64,000 nt of DNA from an uncultured Halomonas sp. Its GTDB lineage: Bacteria; Pseudomonadota; Gammaproteobacteria; Pseudomonadales; Halomonadaceae. Under the pieces are notes generated by a model that was not told the origin of the DNA, ran no database searches, and saw only the letters and a list, made by a program, of their open reading frames with translations. Both the position numbers and the translations under genes were made by a program. The stretch lies in contig NZ_CANMTQ010000004.1 in the NCBI RefSeq assembly GCF_947500835.1, positions 297,650 through 361,649 on the forward strand. The letters run 5' to 3'. Each line of letters starts with the position of its first letter. Position 1 is the stretch's first letter. Below, in pieces: positions 18,922-28,564 of the stretch.

Positions 18922-19602
18922 ATGACGAAACACCTGTTTATCCCGTTGCGTTCAGTCCTGCTGCTGACAGCGCTACTGACACTGCTTAACGGCTGCTCGC
19001 TGCTACCTTCGGCGGCGCCCTCGCCGCGCTTCGCCAACCTGCCTTTGTCCGATACCCTCAAGCGCCGCCTGACCTTTACACCAGAGGAAGAACCCGAGCA
19101 GGCGCGCACCTTGATTGGGTTGATTCGTCTTGAGGAGGGAAAGCTGCGGGTCGTATTCCTGACGCCTTACGGCCAGCGTCTGACCACCCTGATCCACGAC
19201 GCTGAAGGCAGTCGTTTCGAGGAAGGCGATGTACCCGAAAAAATGGTGAAGGACGCGTTTCCCGCTTCCCCCGAGTGGCTCGCGTCGCGGCTCGAATGGA
19301 GTCTTTGGCCGGCGGTGGCCCTTGAAGAGGCCTTCATCGATAGCCCCTGGTCGGTAAGCATTGCAGGCGAGGCCAGAGAGATCCGTCGCTATGACACCCT
19401 CATCGCTCGTATTACCCCAGCGATGACGGATGCATCCCGGGAGGAGACGGTGATACTTGAGGATCGTCAGGGGCAGTTTCGTCTACGGATTGAGCCGCTG
19501 GACGCAGCATCCAAAGGGCCATCTGAAGAACCACCTGAAGAGCCATCCGAAAAACAGCCTGAAGAGCCGTCCGACGAAGCATCAGAAGAGCCATCGTCGT
19601 GA
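18922..19602 (+). CDS. DUF3261 lipoprotein with acidic Pro-Glu-Ser tail
   Basis: A 226-residue lipoprotein: the signal peptide ends in a lipobox (LLNGC, lipidated Cys near residue 24), followed by a DUF3261-type domain found in APE clusters. It presumably sits at the outer membrane and receives or places the polyene lipid. The last 30 residues are a low-complexity run built from EEP, EKQ and SDE units, unlike the rest of the protein. The start at 18922 is preferred because AAAGAG lies six bases upstream; an ATG at 18916 is possible. Its stop overlaps the next gene (GTGA). Confidence 0.78.
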   Translation: MTKHLFIPLRSVLLLTALLTLLNGCSLLPSAAPSPRFANLPLSDTLKRRLTFTPEEEPEQARTLIGLIRLEEGKLRVVFLTPYGQRLTTLIHDAEGSRFEEGDVPEKMVKDAFPASPEWLASRLEWSLWPAVALEEAFIDSPWSVSIAGEAREIRRYDTLIARITPAMTDASREETVILEDRQGQFRLRIEPLDAASKGPSEEPPEEPSEKQPEEPSDEASEEPSS

Positions 19603-20783
19603 GCCGGCGGGATAATCTTGCGACCATGCCCTGCCGGCTCTCGGCCCCAGGCGTGGTGTGTAGCCTGGGAGACAGCCTGGAGGCCATCGCAGCCGCTTTG
19701 TTCAACGGTCGGCGCGGCCTGGTGCAAAGCGATGCCTATACCCCCGGGCGCATATTGCCCCTGGGAAAGGTCACCAGCGCGCTTGTTGATGACCTCGGCT
19801 GGCCGGCGGAGCATTGCAGCGACAACAACCGACTGCTGGCCACCGCCCTGCAGCGCCTGGATACATCGTCGCTGCTTGCCAACTATTCGCCTTCACGCAT
19901 CGGTGTCGTCATCGGCACCAGCACATCCGGCATCGGTGAAACCGAACGGGCCCTGGCAATCTCTGGCCGGGAAGGGCCGCTTCCCGACAGCTTCCGCTAT
20001 GCACAGCAGGAACTCGGCGCACCGGCGCAGTTCGTTGCAGAACTACTAGGGCTCGAAGGGCCGGCCTACGTACTCTCTACCGCTTGCAGCTCCAGCGCCC
20101 GAGCCCTGGCCAGCGCCCGGCGGCTTCTGCGCTCCGGTGAATGCGATGCGGTGATCGCCGGCGGTGCCGACACCCTGTGCCGCTTGACGATCAACGGCTT
20201 TGCCAGCCTGGAAGCGGTCAGCGACGACCCCTGCCTGCCCTTCTCCGCCAATCGCAACGGCATCAATCTTGGTGAAGCCGCGGCGCTGTTCGTCGTCACC
20301 CGAGAACCCGGCGGCATTCAGCTTGAAGGGGTCGGGGAAAGCGCCGATGCCTATCACATCTCGGCGCCTCGCCCGGATGGCAGCGGCGCGCTGGCCGCCA
20401 TGGAAGCTGCACTGACCCAGGCCCGTCGCGACGTCGATGAAATCGACTATCTCAATTTGCATGGCACCGGCACAGCCCAGAATGACCTCATGGAGTCTCG
20501 GGCAATTGCCGAGCTGTTTACCACACCACCGCTTTGTAGCTCCACCAAGGCGCTTACCGGCCACACATTGGGGGCTGCCGGCGCTTTGGAAGCCGCCTTC
20601 TGCTGGCTGGCCCTTCACCATGGAAAGCTGCCGATGCATGTCTACGATGGCCATTACGATCCAGCCCTTCCCTATTTACCGCTAGTCGATGATGCCAATG
20701 ACAGGGTGCCAAGGCACGTGATGAGCAACTCCTTCGCCTTTGGCGGAAACAATGCCTCTTTATTGCTGAGCAGAGCGGATTGA
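19599..20783 (+). CDS. apeO: beta-ketoacyl-ACP synthase (ApeO-like)
   Basis: A 394-residue condensing enzyme with the full Cys-His-His set: the nucleophile Cys163 in STACSSSA, HGTGT with His288, and the STKALTGHTLGAAG motif. This is the catalytic elongating ketosynthase of the cluster, expected to pair with the Cys-less partner encoded at 7213. Translation probably begins at the GTG that overlaps the lipoprotein stop (GTGA); an ATG at 19626 is the alternative. The gene assignment rests on family and the KS-DH-KR order with the next two genes. Confidence 0.87.
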   Translation: MSRRDNLATMPCRLSAPGVVCSLGDSLEAIAAALFNGRRGLVQSDAYTPGRILPLGKVTSALVDDLGWPAEHCSDNNRLLATALQRLDTSSLLANYSPSRIGVVIGTSTSGIGETERALAISGREGPLPDSFRYAQQELGAPAQFVAELLGLEGPAYVLSTACSSSARALASARRLLRSGECDAVIAGGADTLCRLTINGFASLEAVSDDPCLPFSANRNGINLGEAAALFVVTREPGGIQLEGVGESADAYHISAPRPDGSGALAAMEAALTQARRDVDEIDYLNLHGTGTAQNDLMESRAIAELFTTPPLCSSTKALTGHTLGAAGALEAAFCWLALHHGKLPMHVYDGHYDPALPYLPLVDDANDRVPRHVMSNSFAFGGNNASLLLSRAD

Positions 20784-20784
20784 T

Positions 20785-21282
20785 ATGAGTTCATCGCCTC
20801 ATCCCGTAGAGCTGCAGCTGCCCTGCTCTATCGCGCCCTTCGTTCCCCAGAGCCAGGGCATGTGCCTGCTGGATCATATCGTGGCCGTGGATAATGACGG
20901 CCTCCAGGCCGACGTGACGCCAAATGCCGAAAGCATCTTTGCCATCGATGCGGGCATCCCGGCTTGGATAGGGCTTGAATGGCTGGCCCAGGCCGTGGCT
21001 GCCTGGGCCGGCTGGCATGCTCGCACCCATCGCCAGCCTCCCGCCATCGGCTTTCTGATCGGCAGCAAGCGCTTCGAGACACTCCATGAGCATCTGGCAA
21101 TCGATCACACCTACCGAGTAAGCATTCATCTCGATTTTCGGGCCGACAATGGTCTGGGACATTTCCAGGGCGAGATCCAGGATGACGAGGGCGTCCGCCT
21201 CGCTCATGGAACACTCACCGTCTTCCAGCCACCAGCCAGCGAACGACCCGAACAAGCCGTCAACGAGGAGACATCCCCATGA
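20785..21282 (+). CDS. apeP: hotdog 3-hydroxyacyl-ACP dehydratase (ApeP-like)
   Basis: A 165-residue hotdog protein similar to the beta-hydroxydecanoyl-ACP dehydratase-like ApeP, immediately after the ketosynthase and overlapping the ketoreductase gene. The hotdog helix region reads GLEWLAQAVAAWAGWHA, with FLIGSKRFE following. It would dehydrate the 3-hydroxyacyl intermediate to extend the conjugated chain. A second dehydratase domain exists in the ligase fusion encoded at 9584, so two dehydratases may work together, as described for ApeI and ApeP. Confidence 0.82.
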   Translation: MSSSPHPVELQLPCSIAPFVPQSQGMCLLDHIVAVDNDGLQADVTPNAESIFAIDAGIPAWIGLEWLAQAVAAWAGWHARTHRQPPAIGFLIGSKRFETLHEHLAIDHTYRVSIHLDFRADNGLGHFQGEIQDDEGVRLAHGTLTVFQPPASERPEQAVNEETSP

Positions 21283-22004
21283 CCGATACGATTCTCGTGA
21301 CCGGTTCGAGTCGTGGTATCGGACGTGCCATTGCCCTGCGCCTGGCCCGGGACGGTTTCGATATTGTGGTGCATTGTCGCCGTGAGCGCGAAAGCGCCGA
21401 GTCAGTGGCCTCCGAGATTCATGCCTTGGGTCGCAAAGCGCGGATACTGTGTTTTGACGTTGCGGATCGGGACACTGCACGTCAGTCAATCGAAACGGAT
21501 ATCGAGGCCTACGGCGCTTATCATGGTGTGATCTGCAACGCGGGCATTACCGCGGACGGCGCCTTTCCCGCCTTGACCGACGAGGCCTGGGACAATGTCA
21601 TTCACACTAACCTTGACGGTTTCTACAACGTCGTGAAACCGTTGATAATGCCGATGATCAGGCGTCGGGCACCAGGGCGCATCGTGGTAATGTCCTCGGT
21701 GTCCGGCATCATGGGTAATCGGGGCCAGGTCAATTACAGCGCCGCCAAGGCGGGATTGATCGGTGCGGTCAAGGCCCTCGCCATCGAACTCGCCAAGCGT
21801 CGCATAACGGTCAACTGTGTGGCGCCAGGGCTGATCGATACCGACATGGCAAGCGATGACGTGAGTGGAGAAGCCCTCAAGATCATTCCCATGCAGCGCG
21901 TTGGAACCGGTGCCGAAGTGGCTGCTGCGGTGAGCTTTCTTTGCTCACCTGACGCCTCCTACATCACGCGGCAGGTAATCGCCGTCAATGGCGGGATGTG
22001 CTAG
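21279..22004 (+). CDS. apeQ: 3-oxoacyl-ACP reductase (ApeQ/FabG-like)
   Basis: A 241-residue short-chain dehydrogenase of FabG type. It shows TGSSRGIGR (cofactor loop), CNAGI, the catalytic Ser in MSSVSGIMG and the Tyr/Lys pair in NYSAAKAG, and the FabG C-terminus RQVIAVNGGMC. It reduces 3-ketoacyl-ACP in the polyene elongation cycle. The ATGA overlap with the dehydratase shows tight coupling. In typical APE clusters another ketosynthase (ApeR) follows; here the next gene is instead a LolA-like protein after a 137-base gap. Confidence 0.9.
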   Translation: MTDTILVTGSSRGIGRAIALRLARDGFDIVVHCRRERESAESVASEIHALGRKARILCFDVADRDTARQSIETDIEAYGAYHGVICNAGITADGAFPALTDEAWDNVIHTNLDGFYNVVKPLIMPMIRRRAPGRIVVMSSVSGIMGNRGQVNYSAAKAGLIGAVKALAIELAKRRITVNCVAPGLIDTDMASDDVSGEALKIIPMQRVGTGAEVAAAVSFLCSPDASYITRQVIAVNGGMC

Positions 22005-22141
22005 GTCATGAGCAAAGTCTGAGTGATTTGGCACCTAAGCGTTCTTGATCCACGTTAATATAAGAGCTTTTCGCAGCATTGATTCTTTATCACGCCGACT
22101 ACCCTATCGCCCTTCATATACCTCCGTGCAGGAATTCGTTC

Positions 22142-22825
22142 ATGAAATATCTCGCTGCGGGACTATTGTTGTTGTGTTCGCTTCACGCCCAGGCCTTTGA
22201 ACTGGATGAGTGGCGGGAATGGCAGGCCGCCACCCCGGCTTTTCAAAGTCAGATCGAGCAAAGTCGCTGGCTCGATGAAGCTCAAATTCGAGTTCATGCC
22301 AGCGGAAGGATGTTGTTCACGCCCTACGATGCACTGGTGTGGCAGTGGCTCTCCCCGGTGCCACGCTTGATCGAACTTGACAAGGCAGGACAGCTGCTTG
22401 ATCTAAGCCCACAGGAAGATGGCGCTACCGCCGCCCCTCCTTTGGAAAAGGACGACGACAACCTGCCCGGTGAACAGCAGATCGCCACGCTCCTGATGCA
22501 TGCCTTGAGTGGTGATCTAGTCGCCCTGGAGAAAAACTACCACCTGTTGCTTGAAGGCGATCGCGACGCCTGGGAACTCATTTTACTGCCTCATGACAGA
22601 AGTGAGAGCGCTCCCAGGAAGCTTACCCTCGAAGGAGGACGCTTTATCAACGTGCTGAGCGCAACCTCTTCGGAAGATAACAAGCTGACGCTGGAACTGT
22701 CTGATCATCACCGCCTGGTGAATGCCGACGGGGCGCAACGCCTTTTTGAAGCACTGCAAGAAAAGGCAGCAGCGCAGAAAAATGGCGGGGATGACGCTGA
22801 CCCGGGAAATGAAGAAGAGGATTAA
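22142..22825 (+). CDS. second LolA-like periplasmic protein
   Basis: A 227-residue protein with a signal peptide cleaved after AQA and a LolA-like body. Its start FELDEWREWQ and the SGRMLFTPYDALVWQWL segment parallel the LolA-like protein encoded at 14650, so the two look like paralogues. The C-terminus is acidic and low-complexity. It is separated from apeQ by 137 bases including an AT-rich stretch that could hold its own promoter, so it may be expressed separately from the operon. A role in lipid or lipoprotein transport is likely; whether it is the general LolA or a polyene-specific paralogue is not decided. Confidence 0.75.
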   Translation: MKYLAAGLLLLCSLHAQAFELDEWREWQAATPAFQSQIEQSRWLDEAQIRVHASGRMLFTPYDALVWQWLSPVPRLIELDKAGQLLDLSPQEDGATAAPPLEKDDDNLPGEQQIATLLMHALSGDLVALEKNYHLLLEGDRDAWELILLPHDRSESAPRKLTLEGGRFINVLSATSSEDNKLTLELSDHHRLVNADGAQRLFEALQEKAAAQKNGGDDADPGNEEED

Positions 22826-22937
22826 GTTGTAACCCAGCAGGCCGATAAAACAGTAAGCGACCCCTTGTTTGATATTGATTGCCTGATATTGCCCAATACT
22901 GCCTTATATCGACGACGGGTCCTCTTGAACAAGGAGC

Positions 22938-23561
22938 ATGAATCAGGAGAACGGCGTGCGAATAGCGTTTATCCTCATCCTAGTGGCCACCCTGGCCCTG
23001 GGTGGCGTAGGCATAAGGGTCAGTGATCTGAGCTGGCCTTTGTCCGAGACAGCACTGGTCACGGTCAGTCTCTATGGATTGGTTCTGGTAGCGGGTATGG
23101 GATTACTGGCGCTTCTGACGGTTCTCGTGCTCACTCTAAGCTCGCAGCAGCGCGCGCTGCAACAGAGTCTTGGTACGCAAATGGATCAGCAGCGTAGCCT
23201 GGTCATCGTTCAGCTCACGGAGCGTTTCGTGCACCAGGCAGAGACCCTGCTCGAAAAGGAGAGCCTCGACCCCAACAAGCGCAACGTACAGCGCTGCCTG
23301 GCAGTCGATGCACTACGTGGCAACAGTGGCCGCAGCGACTCTAATTATCAACGCCTCGGCAGACTGTTCGAATGGCTGGCAGAAGAGGCTGACGCCGCCC
23401 AGGATGATGCTGTGGGCAAGCGTCTATTTGAACCAGTGCTGCGCCACTACGCAGAAATCGCCGATCAGCTTTGCCGTATCAACGAGACCGACGAAAAACG
23501 GCTGGAAGCGTTTTTACGCTACCAGCCGCAGGTCGAAAAAAGTGACGAAGAAACGGTTTAG
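22938..23561 (+). CDS. two-helix membrane protein with coiled-coil domain, function unknown
   Basis: A 207-residue protein with two N-terminal membrane helices (about residues 8-26 and 40-66), then a Gln/Leu/Glu-rich region with coiled-coil character and a helical C-terminal domain. A GGAG lies just upstream of the ATG. I do not recognise the family. It is convergent with the RidA gene and their stop codons overlap by four bases. Membrane tethering of a cytoplasmic helical domain is all that the sequence supports. Confidence 0.65.
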   Translation: MNQENGVRIAFILILVATLALGGVGIRVSDLSWPLSETALVTVSLYGLVLVAGMGLLALLTVLVLTLSSQQRALQQSLGTQMDQQRSLVIVQLTERFVHQAETLLEKESLDPNKRNVQRCLAVDALRGNSGRSDSNYQRLGRLFEWLAEEADAAQDDAVGKRLFEPVLRHYAEIADQLCRINETDEKRLEAFLRYQPQVEKSDEETV

Positions 23562-23920
23562 GAATTCTTGATCGCAGCGGTCACGGTAATCTCTACCCTC
23601 AACTCTCCCGCTGGCATCTGCGCTACAACACAGGTGCGCGCCGGTGCATGGCCTTCCGGCACCCAGGCATCCCAGATTTCGTTCATGGCGGCAATATCGC
23701 TGCCATCTTTCAGATAAATCGTGGCGGAAAGCAGATGTTCACGGTCAGAGCCGATCTCTTCGAGCAGTGCATCGAGACGCGACAGCATGCTGTTGGTCTG
23801 CTCATTGATGTTGCCCTGGCGCACATCCGGGCCGGCTACCTGGCCACACAGATAGGCAACGCCGTTGTGAATGACGGCGCGACTCATGCGAGTCTGGGTA
23901 TCGTGACGCTGAAGTGTCAT
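23558..23920 (-). CDS. RidA family protein (Rid-like deaminase)
   Basis: A 120-residue YjgF/YER057c/UK114-family protein. Members hydrolyse reactive enamine/imine intermediates of amino acid metabolism. The family elements [11 protein letters not shown], a central [15 protein letters not shown] and the C-terminal region [19 protein letters not shown] with the conserved Arg are present, so catalysis is plausible. The ATG at 23920 has AAGGA upstream and matches the usual length; the frame extends 13 codons further without a better site. Confidence 0.87.
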   Translation of the reverse strand: MTLQRHDTQTRMSRAVIHNGVAYLCGQVAGPDVRQGNINEQTNSMLSRLDALLEEIGSDREHLLSATIYLKDGSDIAAMNEIWDAWVPEGHAPARTCVVAQMPAGELRVEITVTAAIKNS

Positions 23921-23977
23921 GCGGATTCCTTTTTTGACGATGTATGTCCGTTTTATCAATGGACGGTTGAAACAGAA

Positions 23978-24832
23978 TTAGCGTAATAACAATAAGGGGA
24001 TATCCGCCTTGCGCAACATGGCGGTGGTAGTGCTGCCCACCAGCAGATGGCGAATACGCGAATGCCCATAGGCGCCCATTACCAGCATGTCGATATCGTT
24101 TTCCTGCTGATAGGCGCGCAGCGTGGCCTCGACTTCCCCGGCAAGGATAGAGCCTTGCACCCCAAGGCCGGCGCGTCTCAGCGTATCCAGCGCCCAGTCC
24201 AGCTGGGCACGATAATCCGCCACCCCAGCGCCGACCATCACGATGTGAAAACTGACTCCCTTGAACAGCGGACTGGCAGCGATCATCTCGATGCCTTTGC
24301 GGGTGCTTTTTCCACCATCGAAGGCGATCATGACACGCTGAGGGGCACGAAATGTCTCGGGGACCATCAAAATAGGCCGATGTAACGCCCGCACCACACG
24401 CTCCAGGTTGGACCCCACGTGCTCACTGGCCAGATGGGCGGACTCGCCACGCTTGCCCAGTACCAGTAGACGCGTCTCGCTTTCCAGCTCGCTCAAGGTC
24501 TCGACCAGCTCACCGTTGCGTTGGCGCGCCAGTGGCTCCTCCACACCCTGCTCGCGTGCCCGCTCCCGCGCTGCATCCAGCATCGAACGCCCCTGCTCCT
24601 GAGCGATGCGTGCGCGTCGCTCATCCAGGGAGGCAAGCTCTTCGAGTAGATGTTCCCGGCTGCCCAGGCCAATGTTACCGGAGAAATTGCCTTCCTCCGG
24701 CGGCAGATGATTATCCAGCACATGCAGGAACGTCAGCGGCGCCGCCAGACGTTGGCTGGCCCAGACGGCATAATCACACACTGCCGTGGAGTATCCGGAG
24801 CCATCGATACAGGCCATTACGTGTTCGCTCAT
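23978..24832 (-). CDS. tandem-domain universal stress protein
   Basis: A 284-residue UspA-family protein with two Usp domains (about 1-145 and 150-284). The second carries the ATP-binding signature as MGAYGHSRIRHLLVGSTT; the first has a comparable LVLGKRGESAHLASEHVGS. It lies directly downstream of the SulP transporter gene on the same strand with about 70 bases between, an arrangement repeatedly seen for SulP carriers, and may regulate it. No signal or membrane segments; cytoplasmic. Confidence 0.9.
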   Translation of the reverse strand: MSEHVMACIDGSGYSTAVCDYAVWASQRLAAPLTFLHVLDNHLPPEEGNFSGNIGLGSREHLLEELASLDERRARIAQEQGRSMLDAARERAREQGVEEPLARQRNGELVETLSELESETRLLVLGKRGESAHLASEHVGSNLERVVRALHRPILMVPETFRAPQRVMIAFDGGKSTRKGIEMIAASPLFKGVSFHIVMVGAGVADYRAQLDWALDTLRRAGLGVQGSILAGEVEATLRAYQQENDIDMLVMGAYGHSRIRHLLVGSTTTAMLRKADIPLLLLR

Positions 24833-24904
24833 GCAGGGCTCCTTCCTCGTTTTTCATCAACGTTTTGTGACGTTTCTAACGCATCTTGGGGCGGATGAAC
24901 AGGC

Positions 24905-26395
24905 CTAGTGCTCGCTCATCAGCCCTTCCACGGAGGCAGGCTTGTCATGCACCGCGAAACGATCGACGATGGTCGCACTCGCCTCGTTGAGGCCCACTAC
25001 CTCTACCTCGGTGCCTTCCCGGCGAAACTTGATTACCACCTTGTCCAGGGAATCCACCGCGGTAATATCCCAGAAGTGGGCCCGGGAGAGATCGATCTTC
25101 ACTCGCTCGACGCTCTCCTTGAAATCGAAGGCATCGATAAAGCGAACCGATGAAGTGAAGAATACTTGACCGACCACGGTGTATTCCCGGGTGCGTCCAT
25201 CGGAGCTCATTTCACTCCCGATATAAAGCACCTGCCCTACCTTGTTGGCAAAGAACAACGATGCCAGAAGCACCCCGACGAACACGCCAATGGCCAGGTT
25301 GTGGGTTGCGACAACCACGATGACGGTGGCCACCATGACGATATTGGTGCTCATTGGATGCTTCCTGAGATCCCGCAGGGATTCCCAACTGAAAGTACCG
25401 ATGGAGACCATGATCATCACCGCCACCAACGCCGCCATGGGAATCTGCGACACCCAGTCACTCAAAAACACCACCATCAGCAGCAGCACGACGCCTGCTA
25501 CTAGCGTAGACAACCGAGTACGGCCACCGGACTTCACGTTGATCACCGATTGGCCGATCATGGCGCAACCCGCCATGCCGCCAAGCAGGCCGGAGCCGAT
25601 GTTGGCGATGCCCTGGCCCTTGCATTCCCGGTTCTTGTCGCTCGGCGTATCCGTGAGTTCATCGACGATAGTGGCGGTCATCATGGATTCCAGCAGACCG
25701 ACCACGGTCAGCATGACCGAATAAGGGAAGATGATCTTCAACGTCTCGAGGGTCAGCGGCACATCCGGCCACAGGAATACCGGCAGGGTATCCGGGAGCT
25801 CTCCCATGTCACCCACGGTACGAATATCCATGCCGCTGATCATATAAACGGCAGTAAGCACCAGGATGCATACCAGCGGCGATGGCACCGCCCGACCGAT
25901 CTTCGGCAGTAACGGGAACAGATAAATGATGCCAAGGCCCGCTGCGGTCATGACATAGACATGCCAGGTCACGCCCGTCAGCTCCGGCAGCTGTGCCATG
26001 AAAATCAGGATCGCCAGGGCATTGACGAACCCCGTGACCACGGAGCGGGAAACGAAGCGCATCAGATCCGCCAGGTGCAGATAGCCCGCGACGATCTGCA
26101 GCACGCCGGTGAGCAGCGTTGCCGCCAGCAGATACTCGAGCCCGTGCTCTCTGACCAGGGTCACCATCAACAGCGCCATGGCGCCGGTGGCGGCGGAGAT
26201 CATGCCGGGCCGACCGCCGACGAAGGCAATGATCACCGCGATACAAAAAGAGGCGTAAAGGCCGACCTTGGGATCGACGCCTGCGATGATCGAGAAGGCG
26301 ATGGCTTCTGGAATCAATGCCAGGGCGACGACAATGCCGGCCAGCAGATCGTTCTTGATATTGGAAAACCAGGCGTGGCGGATGGATCGAATCAT
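24905..26395 (-). CDS. SulP-family anion transporter with STAS domain
   Basis: A 496-residue inner-membrane transporter. About 10-12 hydrophobic helices occupy residues 15-390 and include the SulP segment [20 protein letters not shown]; a cytoplasmic STAS domain follows (about 400-490, with [14 protein letters not shown]). SulP carriers move sulfate, bicarbonate or related anions, and pairing with a Usp protein is common for bicarbonate-type members, but the substrate here is undetermined. The gene is upstream of and probably co-transcribed with the Usp gene. A MITE-like element lies 22 bases upstream of its start. Confidence 0.9.
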   Translation of the reverse strand: MIRSIRHAWFSNIKNDLLAGIVVALALIPEAIAFSIIAGVDPKVGLYASFCIAVIIAFVGGRPGMISAATGAMALLMVTLVREHGLEYLLAATLLTGVLQIVAGYLHLADLMRFVSRSVVTGFVNALAILIFMAQLPELTGVTWHVYVMTAAGLGIIYLFPLLPKIGRAVPSPLVCILVLTAVYMISGMDIRTVGDMGELPDTLPVFLWPDVPLTLETLKIIFPYSVMLTVVGLLESMMTATIVDELTDTPSDKNRECKGQGIANIGSGLLGGMAGCAMIGQSVINVKSGGRTRLSTLVAGVVLLLMVVFLSDWVSQIPMAALVAVMIMVSIGTFSWESLRDLRKHPMSTNIVMVATVIVVVATHNLAIGVFVGVLLASLFFANKVGQVLYIGSEMSSDGRTREYTVVGQVFFTSSVRFIDAFDFKESVERVKIDLSRAHFWDITAVDSLDKVVIKFRREGTEVEVVGLNEASATIVDRFAVHDKPASVEGLMSEH

Positions 26396-26416
26396 TCTTG
26401 GTTCCGTTGGGTTGTT

Positions 26417-26563
26417 CTAGGCTCTGCCTGAAAAGTGTCTGTGCTCGATCATGCGTCGTTAAAAATTAACTCAAGATACTCATTTACAACGCGTAAACTC
26501 CGTTCTTTCGTCAATTTTTGCCTTGCCTGAACTTCGCTCGTCGACTTTTCAGACAAACCCTAG
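26417..26563. mobile_element. MITE-like non-coding element with imperfect terminal repeats and CTAG ends
   Basis: About 147 bases bounded on both sides by CTAG. Just inside are inverted ends (left GCTCTGCCTGAAAAGT; the complement of the right GGTTTGTCTGAAAAGT) matching at 13 of 16 positions. The interior is AT-rich, with a small hairpin (TTTAC-AACGC-GTAAA at 26483-26496) and no credible coding frame. CTAG target duplication fits IS5-type or related elements. It fills most of the 290-base gap between the SulP and DMT genes; the rest of that gap (26564-26685) shows nothing recognisable. Confidence 0.6.
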
Positions 26564-26685
26564 CGCGCAGCCAGCATCGAACGCAGCCTGCAGCAAACGC
26601 AAGAAGCGCCGCGCCGCGCCGAACAAGGCGATGAATACACATCAGAAAATGGGAGCGCGCATTCTATCAGCTAGCCGATGTCACT

Positions 26686-27627
26686 TCACCCCGACGACTT
26701 CAGTGCCAACGCTTCGAGCCTACGCCTTTCGATACGCCGATCGATGAGTCCCTTGACCAGCAAAGTGCCGATGATCAGGGTGCCGCCGGCAAAGGCTAGA
26801 TTCGAAGGTTGCTCGTGCAGTATCCACCACACCCATAGGGTGCCGGCGACGGTTTCCAGCAAGAACAATAGGCTGACTTCCGCGGAGGGCAAATAAAGTG
26901 GGCCGCGCTGGATCAGGGTAAAGCCCATGGGAATCAAGATCAGGCACAGTATTACCAGCAAGCTGGCCTGATCCGCGCTGGGCAGCGCCACCCCACCGCT
27001 TGCAAGCAAGGGCGCCGTTGCCGCCACCATCAACCCCGCCAGGGTCAGCATTGGACTCATATCGATGCCCGGGCGGGTGCGGCATAGAGTGAAATTGGCC
27101 GCCAGGGAAAACGCCGCCAGCAAGGCAAAGCCGTTGCCGACCCAAGAGCCGGCGCCGGCATCGTCGAACACGATCAATGACGTGCCCAGCAGGCACAGGG
27201 CGATGGCGATCCAGGTTCGAAGGGGCAGATATTCCTGCAAGAAGAAACGTGACAGCAATGCCGCGATCAAGGGGGCACCAGCCAGGATCATCAATACGTT
27301 GCCGCCCTTGGTATACTGATTACCCAGCACGAAGCCGTAATTCGACAGAGTGAAGAGCGCTGCCACACCGATGCCGACCCAGCCACAACGCAAAAATGAG
27401 TTAACGGTATAACGCCTTTTGCGCAGTACCACGATGGTCAGGAAACCCAATGCTGTCAGCAGCCCTCGCCAGAACAGCATCTGGCTATCCGGCAGGTCGA
27501 TCAGCTTGATCAGCAAGGCGTCCGGGGAAATGATCAGCGGGCCTGCCGCCGTCAGCAGCAGGCCTTTTTGTCGAAAAGAAAGAGTGGAAAACAAGGCGTC
27601 CTCGGCGGCAATCCAGGCAGCGTTCAA
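26686..27627 (-). CDS. EamA/DMT-family transporter
   Basis: A protein of up to 313 residues with ten hydrophobic helices in two repeated halves, as in drug/metabolite transporters (EamA). Characteristic are WRGLLTALGF in the first half and the C-terminal SLLFLLETVAGTLWVWW. Such proteins export metabolites or amines; the substrate is unknown. Translation seems to start at a TTG (27627) because no ATG precedes the first helix, though a TTG eleven codons later is possible. It lies 37 bases downstream of the slipin gene and may be the last gene of that unit. Confidence 0.82.
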   Translation of the reverse strand: MNAAWIAAEDALFSTLSFRQKGLLLTAAGPLIISPDALLIKLIDLPDSQMLFWRGLLTALGFLTIVVLRKRRYTVNSFLRCGWVGIGVAALFTLSNYGFVLGNQYTKGGNVLMILAGAPLIAALLSRFFLQEYLPLRTWIAIALCLLGTSLIVFDDAGAGSWVGNGFALLAAFSLAANFTLCRTRPGIDMSPMLTLAGLMVAATAPLLASGGVALPSADQASLLVILCLILIPMGFTLIQRGPLYLPSAEVSLLFLLETVAGTLWVWWILHEQPSNLAFAGGTLIIGTLLVKGLIDRRIERRRLEALALKSSG

Positions 27628-27664
27628 GCCTGCTCAAATTGCGCGCCGAAAACAAGCTGTAAAA

Positions 27665-28564
27665 TCATATATCCCGTGGGGATGGGTCGCTGTCGTTATG
27701 GGTTGGTTTTGAGTCACTGTCGGTTGACTCAGGCGCCGATGCAGACGCTGGCTGCGAGCTACCGCCGCCCTTAACCATTGTCTTGAACACATCCATGATG
27801 TCCAGGGGCAGCGGGAAGAAAATTGTGGAGGCGTTCTTGTTGCTCATGTCGCTCATGGTCTGCAGATAGCGCAGCTGCAGGGACGCGGTATTGCCGGACA
27901 TGACGTTGGCGGCCTCGACCAGTTTTTTCGAGGCCTGCAGCTCCCCTTCCGCGTGAATGACTTTGGCTCGGCGTTCCCGCTCCGCTTCCGCCTGCCGAGC
28001 GATGGCGCGAATCATGCTTTCATCGAGATCCACGTGCTTGATCTCCACGTTGGCCACCTTGATGCCCCACTCCTCGGTCTGAGTGTCGATGATCTCCTGG
28101 ATGTCGTTGTTGAGCTTGTCTCGCTCGGAGAGCATTTCATCCAGATCGTGCTTGCCCAGCACCGAACGCAGCGTGGTCTGAGCCAGCTGACTGGTCGCGA
28201 CGGTGAAGTTCTCTACCTGAATGATCGCCTTTTCCGGGTCCACCACGCGAAAATACAGCACCGCATTGACCCGCACGGTGACGTTGTCCCGGGAGATCAC
28301 GTCCTGCTCCGGCACGTCCATGGTGACCACTCGCAGGTCCACCACCTCTATCTTCTGGATAATGGGGATTATGATGAACAGGCCCGGCCCCTTGACCGCC
28401 TGGTAGCGACCCAGGAAGAACACCACGCCGCGCTTGTATTCCGGCAGAATGCGCACCGAGGCCGCCAACAGCAGCAGCACCAGCACTACGGGAACGAGAT
28501 AGGATACCCACATGGAAACATCTCCTTGGATCGCCTCGAGCAGAGGCTGAATTGATTCATTCAT
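27665..28564 (-). CDS. SPFH-domain slipin/stomatin-like membrane protein
   Basis: A 299-residue protein with one N-terminal membrane helix (about residues 19-37) followed by an SPFH/band 7 domain ([13 protein letters not shown], then [19 protein letters not shown]) and a coiled-coil region, ending in a Ser/Asp-rich tail. Slipins form membrane scaffolds and are typically partnered with a long-form NfeD protease; that partner is the upstream gene, overlapping by four bases (ATGA). Together they probably act in membrane protein quality control. Confidence 0.92.
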   Translation of the reverse strand: MNESIQPLLEAIQGDVSMWVSYLVPVVLVLLLLAASVRILPEYKRGVVFFLGRYQAVKGPGLFIIIPIIQKIEVVDLRVVTMDVPEQDVISRDNVTVRVNAVLYFRVVDPEKAIIQVENFTVATSQLAQTTLRSVLGKHDLDEMLSERDKLNNDIQEIIDTQTEEWGIKVANVEIKHVDLDESMIRAIARQAEAERERRAKVIHAEGELQASKKLVEAANVMSGNTASLQLRYLQTMSDMSNKNASTIFFPLPLDIMDVFKTMVKGGGSSQPASASAPESTDSDSKPTHNDSDPSPRDI

